Assembly: GCF_020379485.1 (NCBI RefSeq)
Contig: NW_026015704.1
Coordinates: 1 to 64,000, forward strand
Direction: 5' to 3'
Length of the DNA stretch: 64,000 nt
Source of the DNA: Brassica napus
Taxonomy: Eukaryota > Streptophyta > Magnoliopsida > Brassicales > Brassicaceae
The position numbers and the translations under genes are program-made. Under the pieces are notes generated by a model. The model ran no database searches. It was not told the origin of the DNA and saw nothing but the letters and a program-made list of their open reading frames with translations. Shown here piece by piece: positions 1 through 15,396 of the stretch (positions are counted from its first letter, which is position 1; each line of letters begins with the position of its first letter).

Positions 1-3000
1 TTTCATCGTTTTACGTTTTCATCGAAAGTCAAGAAAGGAAAATACAAGTGTGGCATTGTTCAGTACCATCTGTGCTTGGTTCTGTAATAGTCTCGATTGG
101 GTACAGTAACTATTTGTACAGAATCAATGTCTGGGCAAACGGCTAACTTCTTATAACTACAGCCTACGTAAGTACGTATTAATATACGGTGGGCAAATAT
201 TAAAAAAAAAATTAAATATACGCAATTTAATAATAATACGAGAGAGAAAGAGAGTAAAACTAAATGAAAGAGCATGTGAGGTCTCATCATGATCCAACTT
301 AGTGCATGCGCTTCGATTTTCTACAGGCAGATACACCCACGTAGCCCCCTATGTCTGTTTTTCGGTTCCTAGTTAAAACGTTTTTTTGTAATTAAAATGC
401 AATCTGTCGAATACACCCAAACATATTCTTTTCAAGTTCTATTCTTTTCATAAAAACCACTTCACTCAATTAACTACACTACGATATTACGAGGTTTCTT
501 CTCGCGCCACCACTCGAAACATATTTCTTTTGCATCACGATTAGGTAGTTCTACGACGCATGTATACATCATGCGTATATATGAATTACGGTACAAGCAA
601 GTTTTTTCTGGAATTTGGTTTTGATTTTATCAGGGATAGTATCTCAAATCGATAATTCAAAGAAATCTTAAATAATATATAAAGAGTTACGGTTAATCTA
701 CTAAATCCATTAATATTAAGTTAGAATCCATAATAAATCAAATTTAATATAGTATCACTATCAGAGTTCAAATACTAAATACTCTAAATTTCTAGTTAAT
801 ATAATCCTTTAGACCATTATAAAGATTATGATTAACCCTTCCGACCGAGTATAAAAATCGTGATTAATCATTCTGATCGACTTAGTTGTTTATCTGGTCA
901 ACACATGTATGTTAGTTATCTATTATATATCAACTTAGTTGTTTATCTGAAATGGACTCATATAATTTTCTAGTGGAGGGATATGAAAAAATGATTAATC
1001 TAACACTAAGCATTAATAAATACCACATTATGTAAAGTACTAGCCCTATGTAAACTAATGAATGGCATTTTATATTTGACTGTCCGGTATCTCCTTGGCT
1101 CGAATCCTCTGAAAGGAGAGAGTTCTAGGACCCATAAACATTATACATATGCAGTGCTCTTTCCTCAAAGGCTTTGGATGCTTTCATAATAAGGGAAGAA
1201 TAAAAGTATAAATAGAGTTGGTAGTTTGGGTTGCTGAGAAAAAAGAATGTCAAACCTTTTAATTTGACAAATATCTATCTTTACAAAATATAATTGGCTT
1301 TATTAATAGTATATATTTTTATCTATTTGTGGTGCCAACTTTTGTTTTAGCAAGAGCATGGAGCAAAAGAGTACCCCACTGGGGCAAATCCACTTACTAT
1401 GTGTCCCATGTCACACACTACATACATTGCTTGAATTCAAAATTTTGAATGTTTTTTCTTTTGAAAAAAAAATTATTTTCATTAGTTGGTCTCATTTTCC
1501 ACCATTGATATACCTCCTTTTGGAGCTCCATATAACAGACATTGAGACAAATCATATAAAAATGCATACATACATACAAATGGGCATGTAGCTCTACGTT
1601 GTATTCCGTTTCATTTTTGCATGTCTTTTTTTACAGAAGATCATTTTCTTTTTATTTGTCAATGGTATTTTGACGTTCGAGGTTATAGATGCCACCAAGA
1701 AAACCCTAATTTCATGGGCCAAGGTTCGAAAAAACTTTGAAAATGATATAGATACTAATATGATATTTTTGAATAATTGATATAAGTACAATGAATCTAG
1801 CCTAGTGTATAATTGGGATTTAGACTGATCAGTGTTATTAATTAATTATGATCAGTTGAATTGAAACTTATCTCACAACCTCAACCCAACATTTGTGCCT
1901 ATGGAATGGCCGCGTTCATCTAAATATATAAAGTCATCACTTAACAGATAACATCGAGTGGGAGAATGAAGTTGATTAGGTGATCGTACCATCGTTAATA
2001 CTTAATTAATCTCATTATATTCTTAATAAGTACGATGCAAAGTATATAATGGTTGGTCAGAGTTGGATCGAAATCAGAGATCAATTTGCGCTGACACTAC
2101 TTTTGCATTATATCACTACAAGATTTACATGGATTTGTACGTAACTTCAAAAATTGGTTTACATAATACTAAAATAAATCTCTATAATAATAAATGACGT
2201 TTTTAGTTACTGTAAATTAGCACGTATCAACTTATTCCGTTAGAATTATTGTTATATAGTTTATAAAATTATATACAACAACAATGCATCAATAATAGCT
2301 TATCAAAACTTTATATATAAGTAACTTGTAATGTAGCTTATAAACTAGAGAATTAACAACAATAAAGCATCATAATAATATATAGCTAATAAGGCTTTAT
2401 TATGAACTCCATATATACAATACAAAGTAAACGGAAAAAAACATGAGTTTGCTCCATAAATGGAAATCGACGCAGCAATGATATTGAAATCACATAGTGG
2501 AAAGGAAAAGCACAAGTGTCTTTTACACCACTCTATGGATGAAATGAAAGTTAATGAAAAAAGTCAAATGAAAAGCCCTGTGTTTGACACAGTCACAATT
2601 GTGTTCTTCTTGCTTTGCTTCAATCTCACATCTTTCTCTCTCTCCTCCTGTTCCTATTGTTTCGGAGAGAGAGAGGTGGAGAGAGGGACCCATGCATGGG
2701 CATGATAGAGGTGTAAAGTCAGGCATGGATAGAAAGGAAGTCTCCAAGTTTGATAGGCTGCTCATGCATATATTGTATCCATAATATAATATCCATCATA
2801 TTCGCCATATATACATACAACTATAAGTTGATCCAAAAAAATACTACACTATAAGTGGGATTAAAGGTTGTGGATATAACTCGCCATGAGGTTAACAATT
2901 GAGCTTACAAAAGACGTAGCACAAATATAATTTCTCCATTACGTCATATGACATCATCGAATTTGATTTGAAGAACCACGAAGAAGATTAGAAGAGGATC

Positions 3001-4410
3001 GTTTCCATCAAATAATGGATCCGTTAGTCAGAAGCTTTTAATATTCTATCAATCAAATAATGGAACCCTCATAGACTCATAATAATCACATAGCCATGCA
3101 TTTATATCTACGAATCTAGTCTAACCGCTGATTAATGGTGTGATCTCACATCTCAGTAAATGATATATTGATATACCAAGAAAAATTGCGAGTTGGTTTC
3201 AGTTTCTACTAGTCTTAACTATGCTCTCTCTAATCTAACAAAAAGAGATTGCGAGTTGGCATCATCACATATATATCAAAACCAGAATGTTCTTAGCGCC
3301 ACTAAAATGTGTTTTTATCAATATAACATAGAATCGAGATGCAGATTGTGCGAAATGGTATGCTGCTTGATGAATTTGGACAGGAATTGAGAGAAATGTA
3401 TCTAAAGGAATAATATAGTAGACCTTCCATCGTACGTATAGATCCCACACCTCAAAACCAAAGAATATGACGAAAAATGCGTTATACTGTGCTCTCTTTA
3501 CCTATATGAAACTTTCTTTGCAATCATTCCTATAATCTTGAGTTATATATCTTCATCCACACCAAACTTATGTACCATACTTTTCTACACACACATTGAC
3601 ACCACTTAATCGCATGGGTATGGGACCTAACTTAGAATGCATAGAGCATTAGAGCTTTTGATGCAGTCGACATTTGGAAACAATTCAAAAATATCTTGTA
3701 TATTCTTGTTATTTATTTTCTGTTAATTAACATAATTTGCTTTCTTTTCTCTGATAAGAAAAAAACATTTTATTTTCATTTGTCTAATACTTTTCTTTTA
3801 AAAAGAATTATAGTACATATTTTTATGTCATGTATCTTAAGGTTTTCAATTTTACGGTTCACTAGTTTATATGAATTGTTTATGTCAACGCCAAATCTCT
3901 CAGTGAAGTATTACATATTTATGTCATATTTTGGATTTTTTTCTAAAGAACATCAATCATATCATAAGTTTGACATGATTAGTCAGCAAATTGATATATC
4001 TATTTATAACTTTAAGAGAACATTTCGTAATTGTCAATAATTTCCTTAACATAGAGACTCGAGAAGGAAACACATGTGTATACATTACACTAGATTACTT
4101 TAGTTTTGTTTAAAAGTCTTTTAAAATTGCAACTGTCTAACTTCAAAGAGAGTAGTAACTAAAAGCGCAATAAGCCAACAACCCAACCTTCAGTCAGAAG
4201 CTGTCTGAAAAACAAAGCAATGCTTTTAAGAAACCTGATTAAATCAGAATTTATAAATAAATACTACATAGAAAAGGAGCAAGACAACAAAACATGAGTT
4301 GAAAAATATAAACTGTCTGGAAATGAAATGATTATGCTTAGTGCACAGTGAAGTGACAAATTAAGGTAAAAATTCTACCTAACGGATATGGTAGAACAAA
4401 AGATTCAAAT
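1..4410. other. Intergenic AT-rich DNA, no gene recognised
   Basis: No open reading frame here exceeds about 115 codons, and none shows codon structure or a family motif I recognise. There is a CT/GA-rich patch at about 2637-2695 and small direct repeats around 880-950. In Arabidopsis the gene next to NF-YA4 on this side is, from memory, the HD-ZIP III gene PHABULOSA, so part of this stretch could be its upstream region. Nothing in the sequence itself shows that. Confidence 0.5.
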
Positions 4411-4413
4411 TAA

Positions 4414-4684
4414 GGGCAACCTCATAGCCGTGGATTTTTATTAAAAAAATTCTCTGAAATTAATATTAGTATTTAATGAACTTTTTTTTATTAAACTTTG
4501 TTTTTTACCGAGTACATCAATGAATGAGAAAATGACTGGTACACATCAAAGAGACAAAGAGTAGTAAAATGTTCTAAACACATCTCTTTAAAAAAAATTT
4601 ATCTTCTTCTCTTTTCTAATTTTTCTGACGATTAATTATTTTTATTACTTAAATACTCAATAAAAAACGCTGTTAGCCTTGCTC
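4414..4684. mobile_element. Small PIF/Harbinger-like MITE (271 bp)
   Basis: The element is bounded by TAA on both sides (4411-4413 and 4685-4687). Its imperfect inverted ends resemble GGGCAA...ATAGC on the left and, reverse-complemented, GAGCAA...CTAAC on the right, each followed by a T-rich TTTTATT stretch. The 3-bp TAA duplication and small AT-rich body fit a Tourist-type MITE. It has no coding capacity. Confidence 0.45.
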
Positions 4685-5054
4685 TAAGAATGAATATTAA
4701 AGTCTTACTTGAACTAGTTTTATTATTTCCATCAACTAAATCAAATAATTGTTCTCAAAACTAGTAAATTTTATTTTAGAAAAAGTAAATTTTATTTTAA
4801 AAATCATTTAATCTTTGGTTTTTGATTTTTGATTTTAAAATACCATATTTGTATTGTGTTTAACTTTAGATTTTCTTAACTAATTTTGAAAGTTTAGTTT
4901 TTTAGTTTTTGAATCTTGAATAATAAAAATAGTTTAAACGGTACAGATCAAACAAATCAAACAAATTATTTCAGTTTTAAATAGTAAAAATAACTTAAAT
5001 AAAACATGTTATACATTTAAATTATAAATTACAATTAAAAAACTAAACACGCAC

Positions 5055-5106
<52 letters not shown>

Positions 5107-6034
5107 AATAAATATTGCACTAAACCATATTATTATGATTTTAAAATCAAAATATGAAGAAAAACAATAGCAATTAACGAAATATATATCTCTTCTATTA
5201 GTATACATATTTAAAATACAATATTATAAATATTTACATAATACATATTATAATTAAAACACACATTAAATAAATATAATAGTTTAAGTAAATGTAAAAA
5301 TTATATGATGAAAATAAAAAGGGAACTAAAAAGACAATAATAATTTTGTATTGTTAAGTTGTAAGTAAAATTTAATATAAATATTATAGTTGTAAAATCA
5401 GATAAATATATTTTAAATAATTATTTATAACATAATCATTTATTGACCAAGAAAAAAAAAACAGAAGAACAACATGAAAAAATGGAAAAATATTGAATAC
5501 ATGTAAATCTCTCACCAAATACATTTTAAAACAGAAAAAAAAAACCTTAATAGTGAGTTTAATACGGGAGGAATGTGCATATGGACTGCACTTCTCCCAC
5601 TACACGATTCGAATCCTTAGGAACCATAAACTATTGCATATACCAAAAACTAAACCTGCAACGCTCATGTTTCCTTTTCTTTTGTGCCTGCAACGGATTA
5701 GTGCATAGTGACCATTCAAACTCTAAATTTAATCCTCAATCAAAGTAAAAAATCATAGTAAACAAAGCTAATAACATTGGTTAAGTTTTCCAAACATCAT
5801 TCATTGCCAAAGAATATTTGTTTTGGCACAGACAATACATTCAATCACACTATTCATTTCCTGCTCAGTTTTATTTCTAAACACTAAAACAAAACCACCA
5901 CCCTATCTGCTCCAAGCAATAATAAACCTATACACAGTCTACAGAGAGTGTCCAAAACATAAAAACAATATTCCCTGATACAAACATCCACCCAAAATAC
6001 AAAACTAAACTTGTTGTTGTGCAGGAGCCTTTAC
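4685..6034. other. Intergenic, AT-rich, with (AT)n tract; NF-YA4 3' flank
   Basis: Apart from the dinucleotide tract listed separately, this stretch is AT-rich and non-coding. The last few hundred bases before 6035 are less AT-rich and probably contain the 3' untranslated region of the minus-strand NF-YA4 gene. Confidence 0.5.
5058..5105. repeat. (AT)n microsatellite
   Basis: An almost pure AT dinucleotide run of about 45 bp in AT-rich intergenic DNA. Such tracts vary readily in length. Confidence 0.9.
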
Positions 6035-7298
6035 TCAAGATCTACTGACATTAGGACCCATGGCTGCTTTCTCAGACCTGATGCTAGAACTTGCTTCTGA
6101 AGTGTTCTCATCAGAGGTTGCCTCCTCCTCCTCTTCCTTACGGTCTCCATTCTTCTTCTTAGCATTGAGAAACCGGCCTCCACATCCCCTTGGACGGTTT
6201 ATCGCATGCAAATGCCGAGACTCATGCATATATGGCTGAAACACAAGTAGATAAGGACACATATCAGGGAAGTAACCAACCAACCAAACATATCAAAGGT
6301 TTTACTTCACCTTTTTTGACTTGATGGCTCTGTTCCGAGCCTCAAGTTTTGCCCTGGATTGCCTACGCCTGAGTATACCGTGGTATTGCTTTGCGTTAAC
6401 AAACACAGGCTCCTCGACTGCATCACACTGTAATGGAACCACTTGTTGATGCATTCCCATTAACTGCATTTGAACCTGCAAAAAATAAAAACTTACAAAA
6501 GTGTAAAACAAAAGCTTCAGAAGGCAAGACATCGATGCTGAGGGGTACTAATACATACCCCAGGAAATGGATGTGGAAGATACGCTTGATGTGCAAAGAC
6601 GCTTCTGTAGTAAGGATCTGGATACGGGTAGAGCCCATGCGCCTTCAAAACAAACACCTTAGCATCTCAAAATTCTCAGCTAGAAAAGGTTGAAAAGTTT
6701 AGCATGCTTGAGATTCAGTACTATTCATTGCATCTGAGGGCTGTAGTGTAAAGCAGTCAATGTTTACAACAGGACGAAAGAAATCAAAACATTCCTGTCT
6801 GTATTATTACCTCAATTTTTATTTATTTTTGACATTGCAAGTATCAAAATATTGCTTCTGTTGTTAACTGTGTTATATGACAAAGGCAGGAGAATCACTT
6901 GAAACTAAACCAAACAGCACATAACAGGAAGCAAAATGACACAAAAGACTAACCAAACATCACATAACAGAAGCAGTATCACACAAAAGACTAAACACAA
7001 ACATCACATAGCAGAAGCAATATCACTTAGTCCGGCACAAGTACTTATAGGGATGAGGGAAATTACCATCGGCTCTGAGTAGACGGAGCTTGTATCTATA
7101 GATTCAGAACACGGTCCTGAAGGAACCGGTGGTGGAGTTTGGGAATCTGGACGTTCTTGCTTCTTATGACTTTCATTGTTATCTGGCAAATCAACATACC
7201 CCACCAAGAATCAGATCACGAAAAGAAACAAAACCAGAGCATAAGAGAACTAGGAAGAAATAAACAAAACCTGAGAGCTCATGCACTGAAGAAGTCAT
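6035..7298 (-). CDS. NF-YA4: NF-YA subunit of the CCAAT-box factor (NF-YA4 orthologue), 5 coding exons, 197 aa
   Basis: Sequence-specific subunit of the nuclear NF-Y (HAP2/3/5) trimer, which binds CCAAT promoter elements with NF-YB and NF-YC. Coding exons on the minus strand are 7271-7298, 7067-7182, 6559-6642, 6311-6475 and 6035-6235. All have GT-AG borders and consistent phases and sum to 198 codons including stop. The product begins [15 protein letters not shown]. The A1 subunit-interaction helix lies at about residues 97-129 ([20 protein letters not shown] onward). The A2 DNA-binding segment follows at about 132-152 ([20 protein letters not shown]). The C-terminal tail is Glu/Ser-rich. 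Length and sequence match my memory of Arabidopsis NF-YA4 (198 aa). At least one leader intron is likely, since a GT donor abuts a non-coding stretch near 7548. I did not see a miR169 site, and I did not examine the 3' region exhaustively. Confidence 0.95.
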
Positions 7299-8100
7299 GT
7301 CTCATGAGACAAACTGTAACAACAACAATAACAACAAAGCACAACAAAGTCAGTACACGAATGAATCTCTTGGAAGCTAAAAGCTTGAGAATTTAATCGC
7401 AACCCATCAAGCTAAAACCAAAAAGGGTACCAATCTTAACCTCTATTTTCACAGCAAAAGCTTATCCAAGAAGCAGTACAAGAACACCAAAGCTAGAATT
7501 TTTAAAAAATCGTGGTTGGAAAACAACAAAAGAATTACCTGGATTTTATAATAAATGTTGAAGCTGATGCAATCTCTGGATCTTACCCTCACAAAATCGA
7601 TAAAGGTCTCTCCTTTTTCTTTTGGCTCTTAAAGAAAGAGACGAAAATGACAAACAGATGGCCTGCCGTTTCACAGATTAACCTTTACACTTCAGAGCGT
7701 TCTTCTACACTACTTATAGACACCATGTCGTTTTGACACTCTCACTGGATAGGTCAACTCTGGAAACTACGAAACATATGGAGTGAGAGAGACGATACGT
7801 AACGCTGTGTAATAAAATAAACCCAAGGCAATTGCCATTAGGACAAGTGGCGAACGGAAGAGACAGCCACTAGTAGGTAATGACGGGCAGATCTTGAATA
7901 GTTGCCCGAATATCTTCTCATTTTGTTCATCTCCACTAGTTTCACTCGGCCCCATCTCTGCCCGTTGCCCTAGTCCCTAGCAATACACCTTTCGCTTTGT
8001 GTGAGTCATCCAATCATGGAAGCTTCCGGTACGGTTCGGTTTTTCATTTGTTCTAATTTGAGGTACATTAAAACCAGGTGTGGTGTTCAGTATATCGCTT
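7299..8100. other. NF-YA4 leader and promoter region
   Basis: Non-coding. It probably holds the NF-YA4 5' untranslated exon(s), a leader intron (minus-strand donor near 7548) and upstream promoter. Open frames here are short and have no recognisable family. Confidence 0.5.
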
Positions 8101-8459
8101 TGATGTAGCGGAAACTTTATAAAATAGAATTAGAGATCTGTTGATTCTTAGAATATCTAAAAAACTAGAATAATCACAAAGATCTTATTTAGTCTAAGAA
8201 TACCTAAGATCAATGTCTTCTTAAATTCGTTGAGATCATCTATGATCTACCGAAAACAAGGAACAAAAGAGAAATCTCTTAACTTTTATTAATAATCAAT
8301 CATCAACTCAATACAAACTTAAGCCTAGACGGCTATATATAATAAAACCGTAAAACGCTAAAACAATAAAGATAATTATCTAAAATTAATATAACTAATA
8401 AAATAAGCAATAAGATATTTGAAAATATTTCAAATACTTATCTGCATCATTCTCTCCGG
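8101..8459 (-). mobile_element. LTR of a Ty3/gypsy-like retrotransposon remnant
   Basis: A 359-bp segment starts TGATG and ends CATCA, the inverted ends of a long terminal repeat. Just outside, at 8460-8500, lies a minus-strand purine-rich tract (GGAGAGAATG type) preceded by a GAGGACGAATC-like stretch. That resembles the end of a gypsy pol frame plus polypurine tract as it abuts a 3' LTR. I see no second LTR and no gag/pol, so this is a deleted copy lying between the NF-YA4 promoter and the RRN3 3' end. Confidence 0.6.
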
Positions 8460-8924
8460 GTTAGAGAAGATTCGTCCTCGAATAACCGTAAATAAACAAC
8501 TATATATAGTAGCATCATGGCTAACAGGTAGTAACATCTTAGATATTTGGTGTTTCTCCTGATAAATTTGCAATTCTAATCATAATTGTAAATTTAGTTA
8601 AAGGCTGGAATGATATTGTAACGCTCATGATATTATTTCTCATCTTTTATTTCTTAAATCATATGTACATTCTTGATATCTTGTTGCAGAATATTTTGTT
8701 ATGGTCCTTGTCATAAACTGAAAACTATCACCGAGTCTTTTTCATCTTAGAATACTATTGGATTACACATTTCCTGATTCAAAAACATCTTCTAACCAAA
8801 TGCAAATATATTGAACCGTAATCTTAGAATACAATTGTTTCCATATATTATAAATTCTTAAGTCTATTGGAATAACTGATAAATATTGCTACAAAATTGC
8901 ATATAGAGACCCTATCCAACAAAC
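8460..8924. other. Intergenic remnant between LTR and RRN3 3' end
   Basis: The first 40 bases look like internal retrotransposon sequence next to the LTR. The rest is AT-rich with no recognisable coding content and probably includes the RRN3 3' untranslated region. Confidence 0.4.
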
Positions 8925-11900
8925 TCAAAAGGATTGAGGACTAATGGAAGGTCTGATTACAGAAGGCATTTTCAAAAGCCTATCTCTTTCCATCTCGTTC
9001 ATGAAAGAATGCTTAGGCGTTATGGACATCTTGTCCATGACATGATCAACATCATCTTCCTCCTCTTCATCACTCTCCTCATCCCCATTCACAATGATCT
9101 CAACATCTTCCTCATCATCTTCGTCATAGGTCGGTCTCACCATCGACCAGTAGATGAAATTCCGGGAGATAAAGCTTCAATATCATCCAAGACCACCATT
9201 TAAGACACATGATTCATTGGGAGAACGAGCAAAAGAATCAGAGAAAGTGTTCAAAACCTGTTAGAGCTTTTCAGCAAGCAAGGGTCAAAGGGGAAGAATG
9301 CATCAAGCTTCTTAGACCCACGGGAGAGCTCAGACTCAAGTAGCTTATCGAAAATGAAGGAGTCTGAGACGACAAACAGACCACCTGCTTTAGCTTGTTT
9401 AAGGAACTCTGCAACTACCCATGGAAGGCATTCCTATTCTCAAAAACAAAATCGGTTGCAAAGCTTATTATCATGCGTTTGATACTTAACAGTTGAGTTT
9501 AGGTGAAAAAAACAGATGGGACCAGAGTATATATAAAACTCACCTTTAACGGGTTTAGTCTGTGCATTAAAATTGACTCCAATGGTATAAGCTCAGACCG
9601 AAAGCGAGGAACAGCTACGATAGATCTCATCCGGAAGCAGAGCACATACATGATCGCCTGTGTTTACAGAACATGATCTAAGCAAATGATCAATGTGTAA
9701 TTTTGTGACTGGTAGAACTTGGGATTGAAAGCAGTATATACCTGGCATCCGGAGTAGAAAATCTGATGCGCATCAGAGTTAATATCATCATTGCAAGTTC
9801 TACAGTGATCCGCACACTCATCTACCAACCTAAAAATTTTAGACAATAGACACAATTAAATCAATGTTGCAAACAGACTTAAGTTTTCAATTAGATCATA
9901 CATTTATGTTTTGAGGTATTAGGAGTCGTTTCAAACCTTTTTAATATGCTAGCCACATAGGAAACATGCAAAAACTTCCCACGAGCCAAGTAGCTAGCTA
10001 GATAAGCCATTGCACTCATCCTGTTATTTAAAAAAAAGGAAGAAACAAAACCACAGACCAAGTTTGTCAGAATGAGATAATTTAGACCATAGAATGAGAA
10101 GGTGAAACTTGCCTTGTAACTGGCTTGTTGCTGAAGAGGAAAATGTCCATCAGCTTACTCGCAAATTTCACACCACAGTTTTCAGGATCCAGTGAACATG
10201 CATAGAACATCAGAAACTGCAGACGAATTGCAAAAAGTGAGTCTAAAACATGAGTCATCTGCATGTGAGGACCGTGATATAGCTGTGTAGCCTACCTGCG
10301 AAACTTTTGTTTTGTGTATATCCATAATGTAGTGCTCAAATGCCTCGAAGAGCTTTTCAAACACCTAGCCAAAAAGCATTTAAAACAGATCAGCAATGAT
10401 AAATTCATGAGCACGTAAAGGCAAGGAAGTTATTATTTGGTGACATACCTGATCCAAACGACCAGCAAGTTTACAGGATTCAAGATGATCAAAAGATAAG
10501 ACCATCAATTTATCCAAAGACTCAAAAATTACATTTCCATCCGATGTTAGAGATCCCACTTGAAACTGCAATAGATATTATATCAGATTCAGAGGCTAGC
10601 TTTATAGTCAAAACAAACACTGAGCCTACCTCGTCTCCTTCATTCATCGTATTGTCTTCAACTGCATCTTCAAGTTCCATATCAAACAGGCCTCTGCTTG
10701 AGTCATCTTGTGGAATACCATCCCAATCAATCTCCAACTAAATGAACACACCAGCACATCATTAATTTAAATGGCTTTATGTGTAATAAAACATATTATG
10801 TAACTTACATCCATATCTCGCAGCCTCTCCATCACCATCATAAAAATCTTGCTGCCATCATCTTGTCCCATTAGACTATTCTCCAGCTTTAATAAGTTCT
10901 CCACAAATATCTCTACCACCTGCATGACGGTAGCATTGTTTGTTTCCGCTGAGTTTTTCTTCAGCAAAAGCTAGCCACTAAATCAAATAAAAATAAAAAC
11001 TCACTTGGCCCTTTTTGTTTATTTTGGGTAGCATGTCTAATATTCTCGAGGGAGCACGAGGAAACAAAATACAGATTTTCAGAAGGGCTTCATGAACACG
11101 AGAAAGAACTTCCATCTTCTGTTTCACTACACGGTGCTGCGAAAGTCTTCTAATCACCCAATCCGGTGGCAAAAAGTGGCGTACGAGCATATTCAGACAA
11201 GGGTCCAGATACTTTCCTGTAGTGACAGCCTGTGATGACAAAACAAAAACTTGGCTACCTCCTCATACATGTTAAATAAAAAAGTCCAGCGTGAGGGTGG
11301 TAAGTGTTGAGTTGTGTACCAGTGATATGAGTAGACCCACCAAAGCATCCATGACATGAGGTTTGAGATCCCACAATGACATTCTAAAAAACCTGTAACA
11401 TAATAATACAATTATCTTAAACTAAATTTAATTAGAAAGCAACTGTAAGCTTATAAACTTACCAAAGAAAGAAGCTTTTCATGGTGAATGATATCTAAGT
11501 AAGCCACAGAGCTTGACAATGCTTTCAATGCTGTCTGCCAAACCAAAAAAAAAAAAACACTTAAGCAAAAAAGGGAAGACGAAGAAAATACTCTCGTTGA
11601 AAGAAAAAGGAACAACACCACAAGCTGTGCTTCAAGATCAGAGTTTTTGGTAGCTTGCATAGTTTTAACAAGCTCATCGTAACGGTAACATTCCCCCTAA
11701 AAGCATAAAACACAAAATAGCATCAACATATGTAAAAACACATAAGCACAAGAAAGAAGCATACATACACTCACGTTTTGGACAGAAGCAAGGGTGTTTC
11801 TCACGGTAATAACCATATCCGTGTCAGACAAATCACCGTTGCCCATATAGTTAGACTCACATAGGCTTGAGGGATCAGTTAGAGTCTCCGCTGCTCCCAT
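8925..11900 (-). CDS. RRN3: RNA polymerase I initiation factor RRN3 (TIF-IA) homologue, 15 exons, with an apparent 1-nt frameshift in exon 4
   Basis: RRN3/TIF-IA bridges RNA polymerase I to the rDNA pre-initiation complex in the nucleolus. Exons on the minus strand are 11775-11900, 11619-11696, 11463-11534, 11320-11392, 11005-11229, 10809-10919, 10630-10737, 10449-10565, 10296-10364, 10113-10216, 9937-10020, 9742-9829, 9544-9657, 9258-9433 and 8925-9174. Every junction keeps phase except exon 4, which is 73 nt where 72 is needed. Its start has a run of six T, one more than would give VFRMSLWDLKPHVMDALVG. With 72 nt the product would be 597 aa. Family-like blocks include YLDPCLNMLVRHFLPPDW, RVHEALLKI, FYACSLDPENCGVKFASKL, MAYLASYLARGKFLHV and a C-terminal acidic run before MSITPKHSF. 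Intron 10 appears to use a GC donor (AAG|GCAAGT). Read as is, the protein would be cut near residue 95, so the gene is either mutated or the base is an assembly error. Confidence 0.88.
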
Positions 11901-12785
11901 ACTCTGTGCTGCTACTTGGCCAAGATTATCTTTTTACAGTACCTACTCAATATTAAGACACTCTTATCAAAAAGACAAACTTCTCTTTAAATTTCTAAAC
12001 TATGGAACGAGAAACATTCAGACACAGTCTACAGAAAGGTTTCACCGTGAAAATTTTCAAATTGCTAAAACAACCCTAGATAAGGATCCGTCAGACTACA
12101 TAAAGGTTTCACCTTTACTAAACCTAAAATATCCATTTGATTATAGCTTTTCCGACAACAAACCACCGTAGAGACACGAAACTCAAAAGCTAAGGGAACT
12201 TCACCTGCTAGGCTGAGAGTGGGAAGAGACGGAGGGGAGGCCGGGAGGAGAAATATTTGTGTCTGTCGGCAAGAGCTTTATAACTTCTCAATCTTATTCT
12301 ATTTGTTCATGTAGTCCTTTTAGTTTATAATTTTGTACATTTTGGGATTTATTTCCTATAAGTTTACTTAAAACTCCTTTTATATTCATTGCTTCAAAAT
12401 TTGTCAACATAATAATATTTTCTATTAAAATCGGTTTTTAGACGGCGATTAATTGGTTATTTAAGCGATTAATTGGATTTTGTATAAATCCGTTTAATTA
12501 TACCGATTAGTCGAAATCGCAGCGTTCACAACCGTCAAACGCTTAAGCAAACGTATATTCGGCTAGGCAGCCGCGTTTTTAAATAGAGGTAAAACAGAGC
12601 TTAAAATCAAACCTTAACAATATATATAAACCGAAACAAGAAAGATCAGGACCAAAACGGCAAAACCTCATCTTCTGTTTTACAGATTCACCCACAAATT
12701 AGTTTTCATTACAATTTACACCCAAAACAATAAAGATCAATCAAAGCCAGCGAAATACGAAAACAAACTTAACGATCTAAAGATC
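11901..12785. other. RRN3 upstream region and beta-tubulin 3' flank
   Basis: No coding frame is seen. The part next to 11900 should be the RRN3 leader and promoter. The part next to 12786 should be the beta-tubulin 3' untranslated region. A short direct repeat with the core GCGATTAATTGG occurs twice around 12440-12480 and may be a transposon scrap. Confidence 0.5.
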
Positions 12786-14946
<2,161 letters not shown>

Positions 14947-15396
14947 TTTTCCCGGGAAAATTTGAAAATGGAATCTGCTTTGTGATAAATAATTTTTTCT
15001 GAATTGTTTCAAGACGGATGAGAAAATAATTTATGCAGAAAATTTGGAAGGGTACCGATTAAGTTCTGGATGGTTCCTGCTTATATAAGAAGAGGAGGAC
15101 AAAGAAATAGGGGCACTTTTGGAAAATCCAATATTTGTCCATTATTGATTTTGTTTTTGTTTTAAAAACAAAAAATATGGTTGTTGTTCTGTCTTGGAAT
15201 GAGCTGTAATAGTGACTGTTCATTATAGAAAGGATAAGATGGTTATTAGATTGCAATCAGTTGTTGTGATCTTGTCACACTAGCTTGAACAAACTTTAAT
15301 TATTAGGTCATTTTCAATGGAGTATGTTAGTGTCTTAAACCATTTTTAAAATCAAATAACCAATTTTAGTTGTAAATGAGATAGTTTATAATTAGG
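14947..15396. other. Beta-tubulin leader and promoter region
   Basis: The stretch just upstream of the ATG at 14946 is the likely 5' untranslated region. A TTATATAAG sequence near 15080-15090, read on the minus strand, is a candidate TATA box about 135 bp upstream of the start codon. Further upstream is AT-rich DNA without coding content. Confidence 0.5.

Noticed and set aside
2637..2695. CT/GA-rich inverted repeat as a microRNA hairpin
   Set aside because: Pairing is only low-complexity CTCTCTCTCC with GGAGAGAGAG around a short loop, which is expected by chance in CT-rich leaders.
3696..4040. 114-codon plus-strand frame
   Set aside because: Phe/Ile/Tyr/Ser-rich reading of AT-rich DNA with no motif, neighbour support or splice signals.
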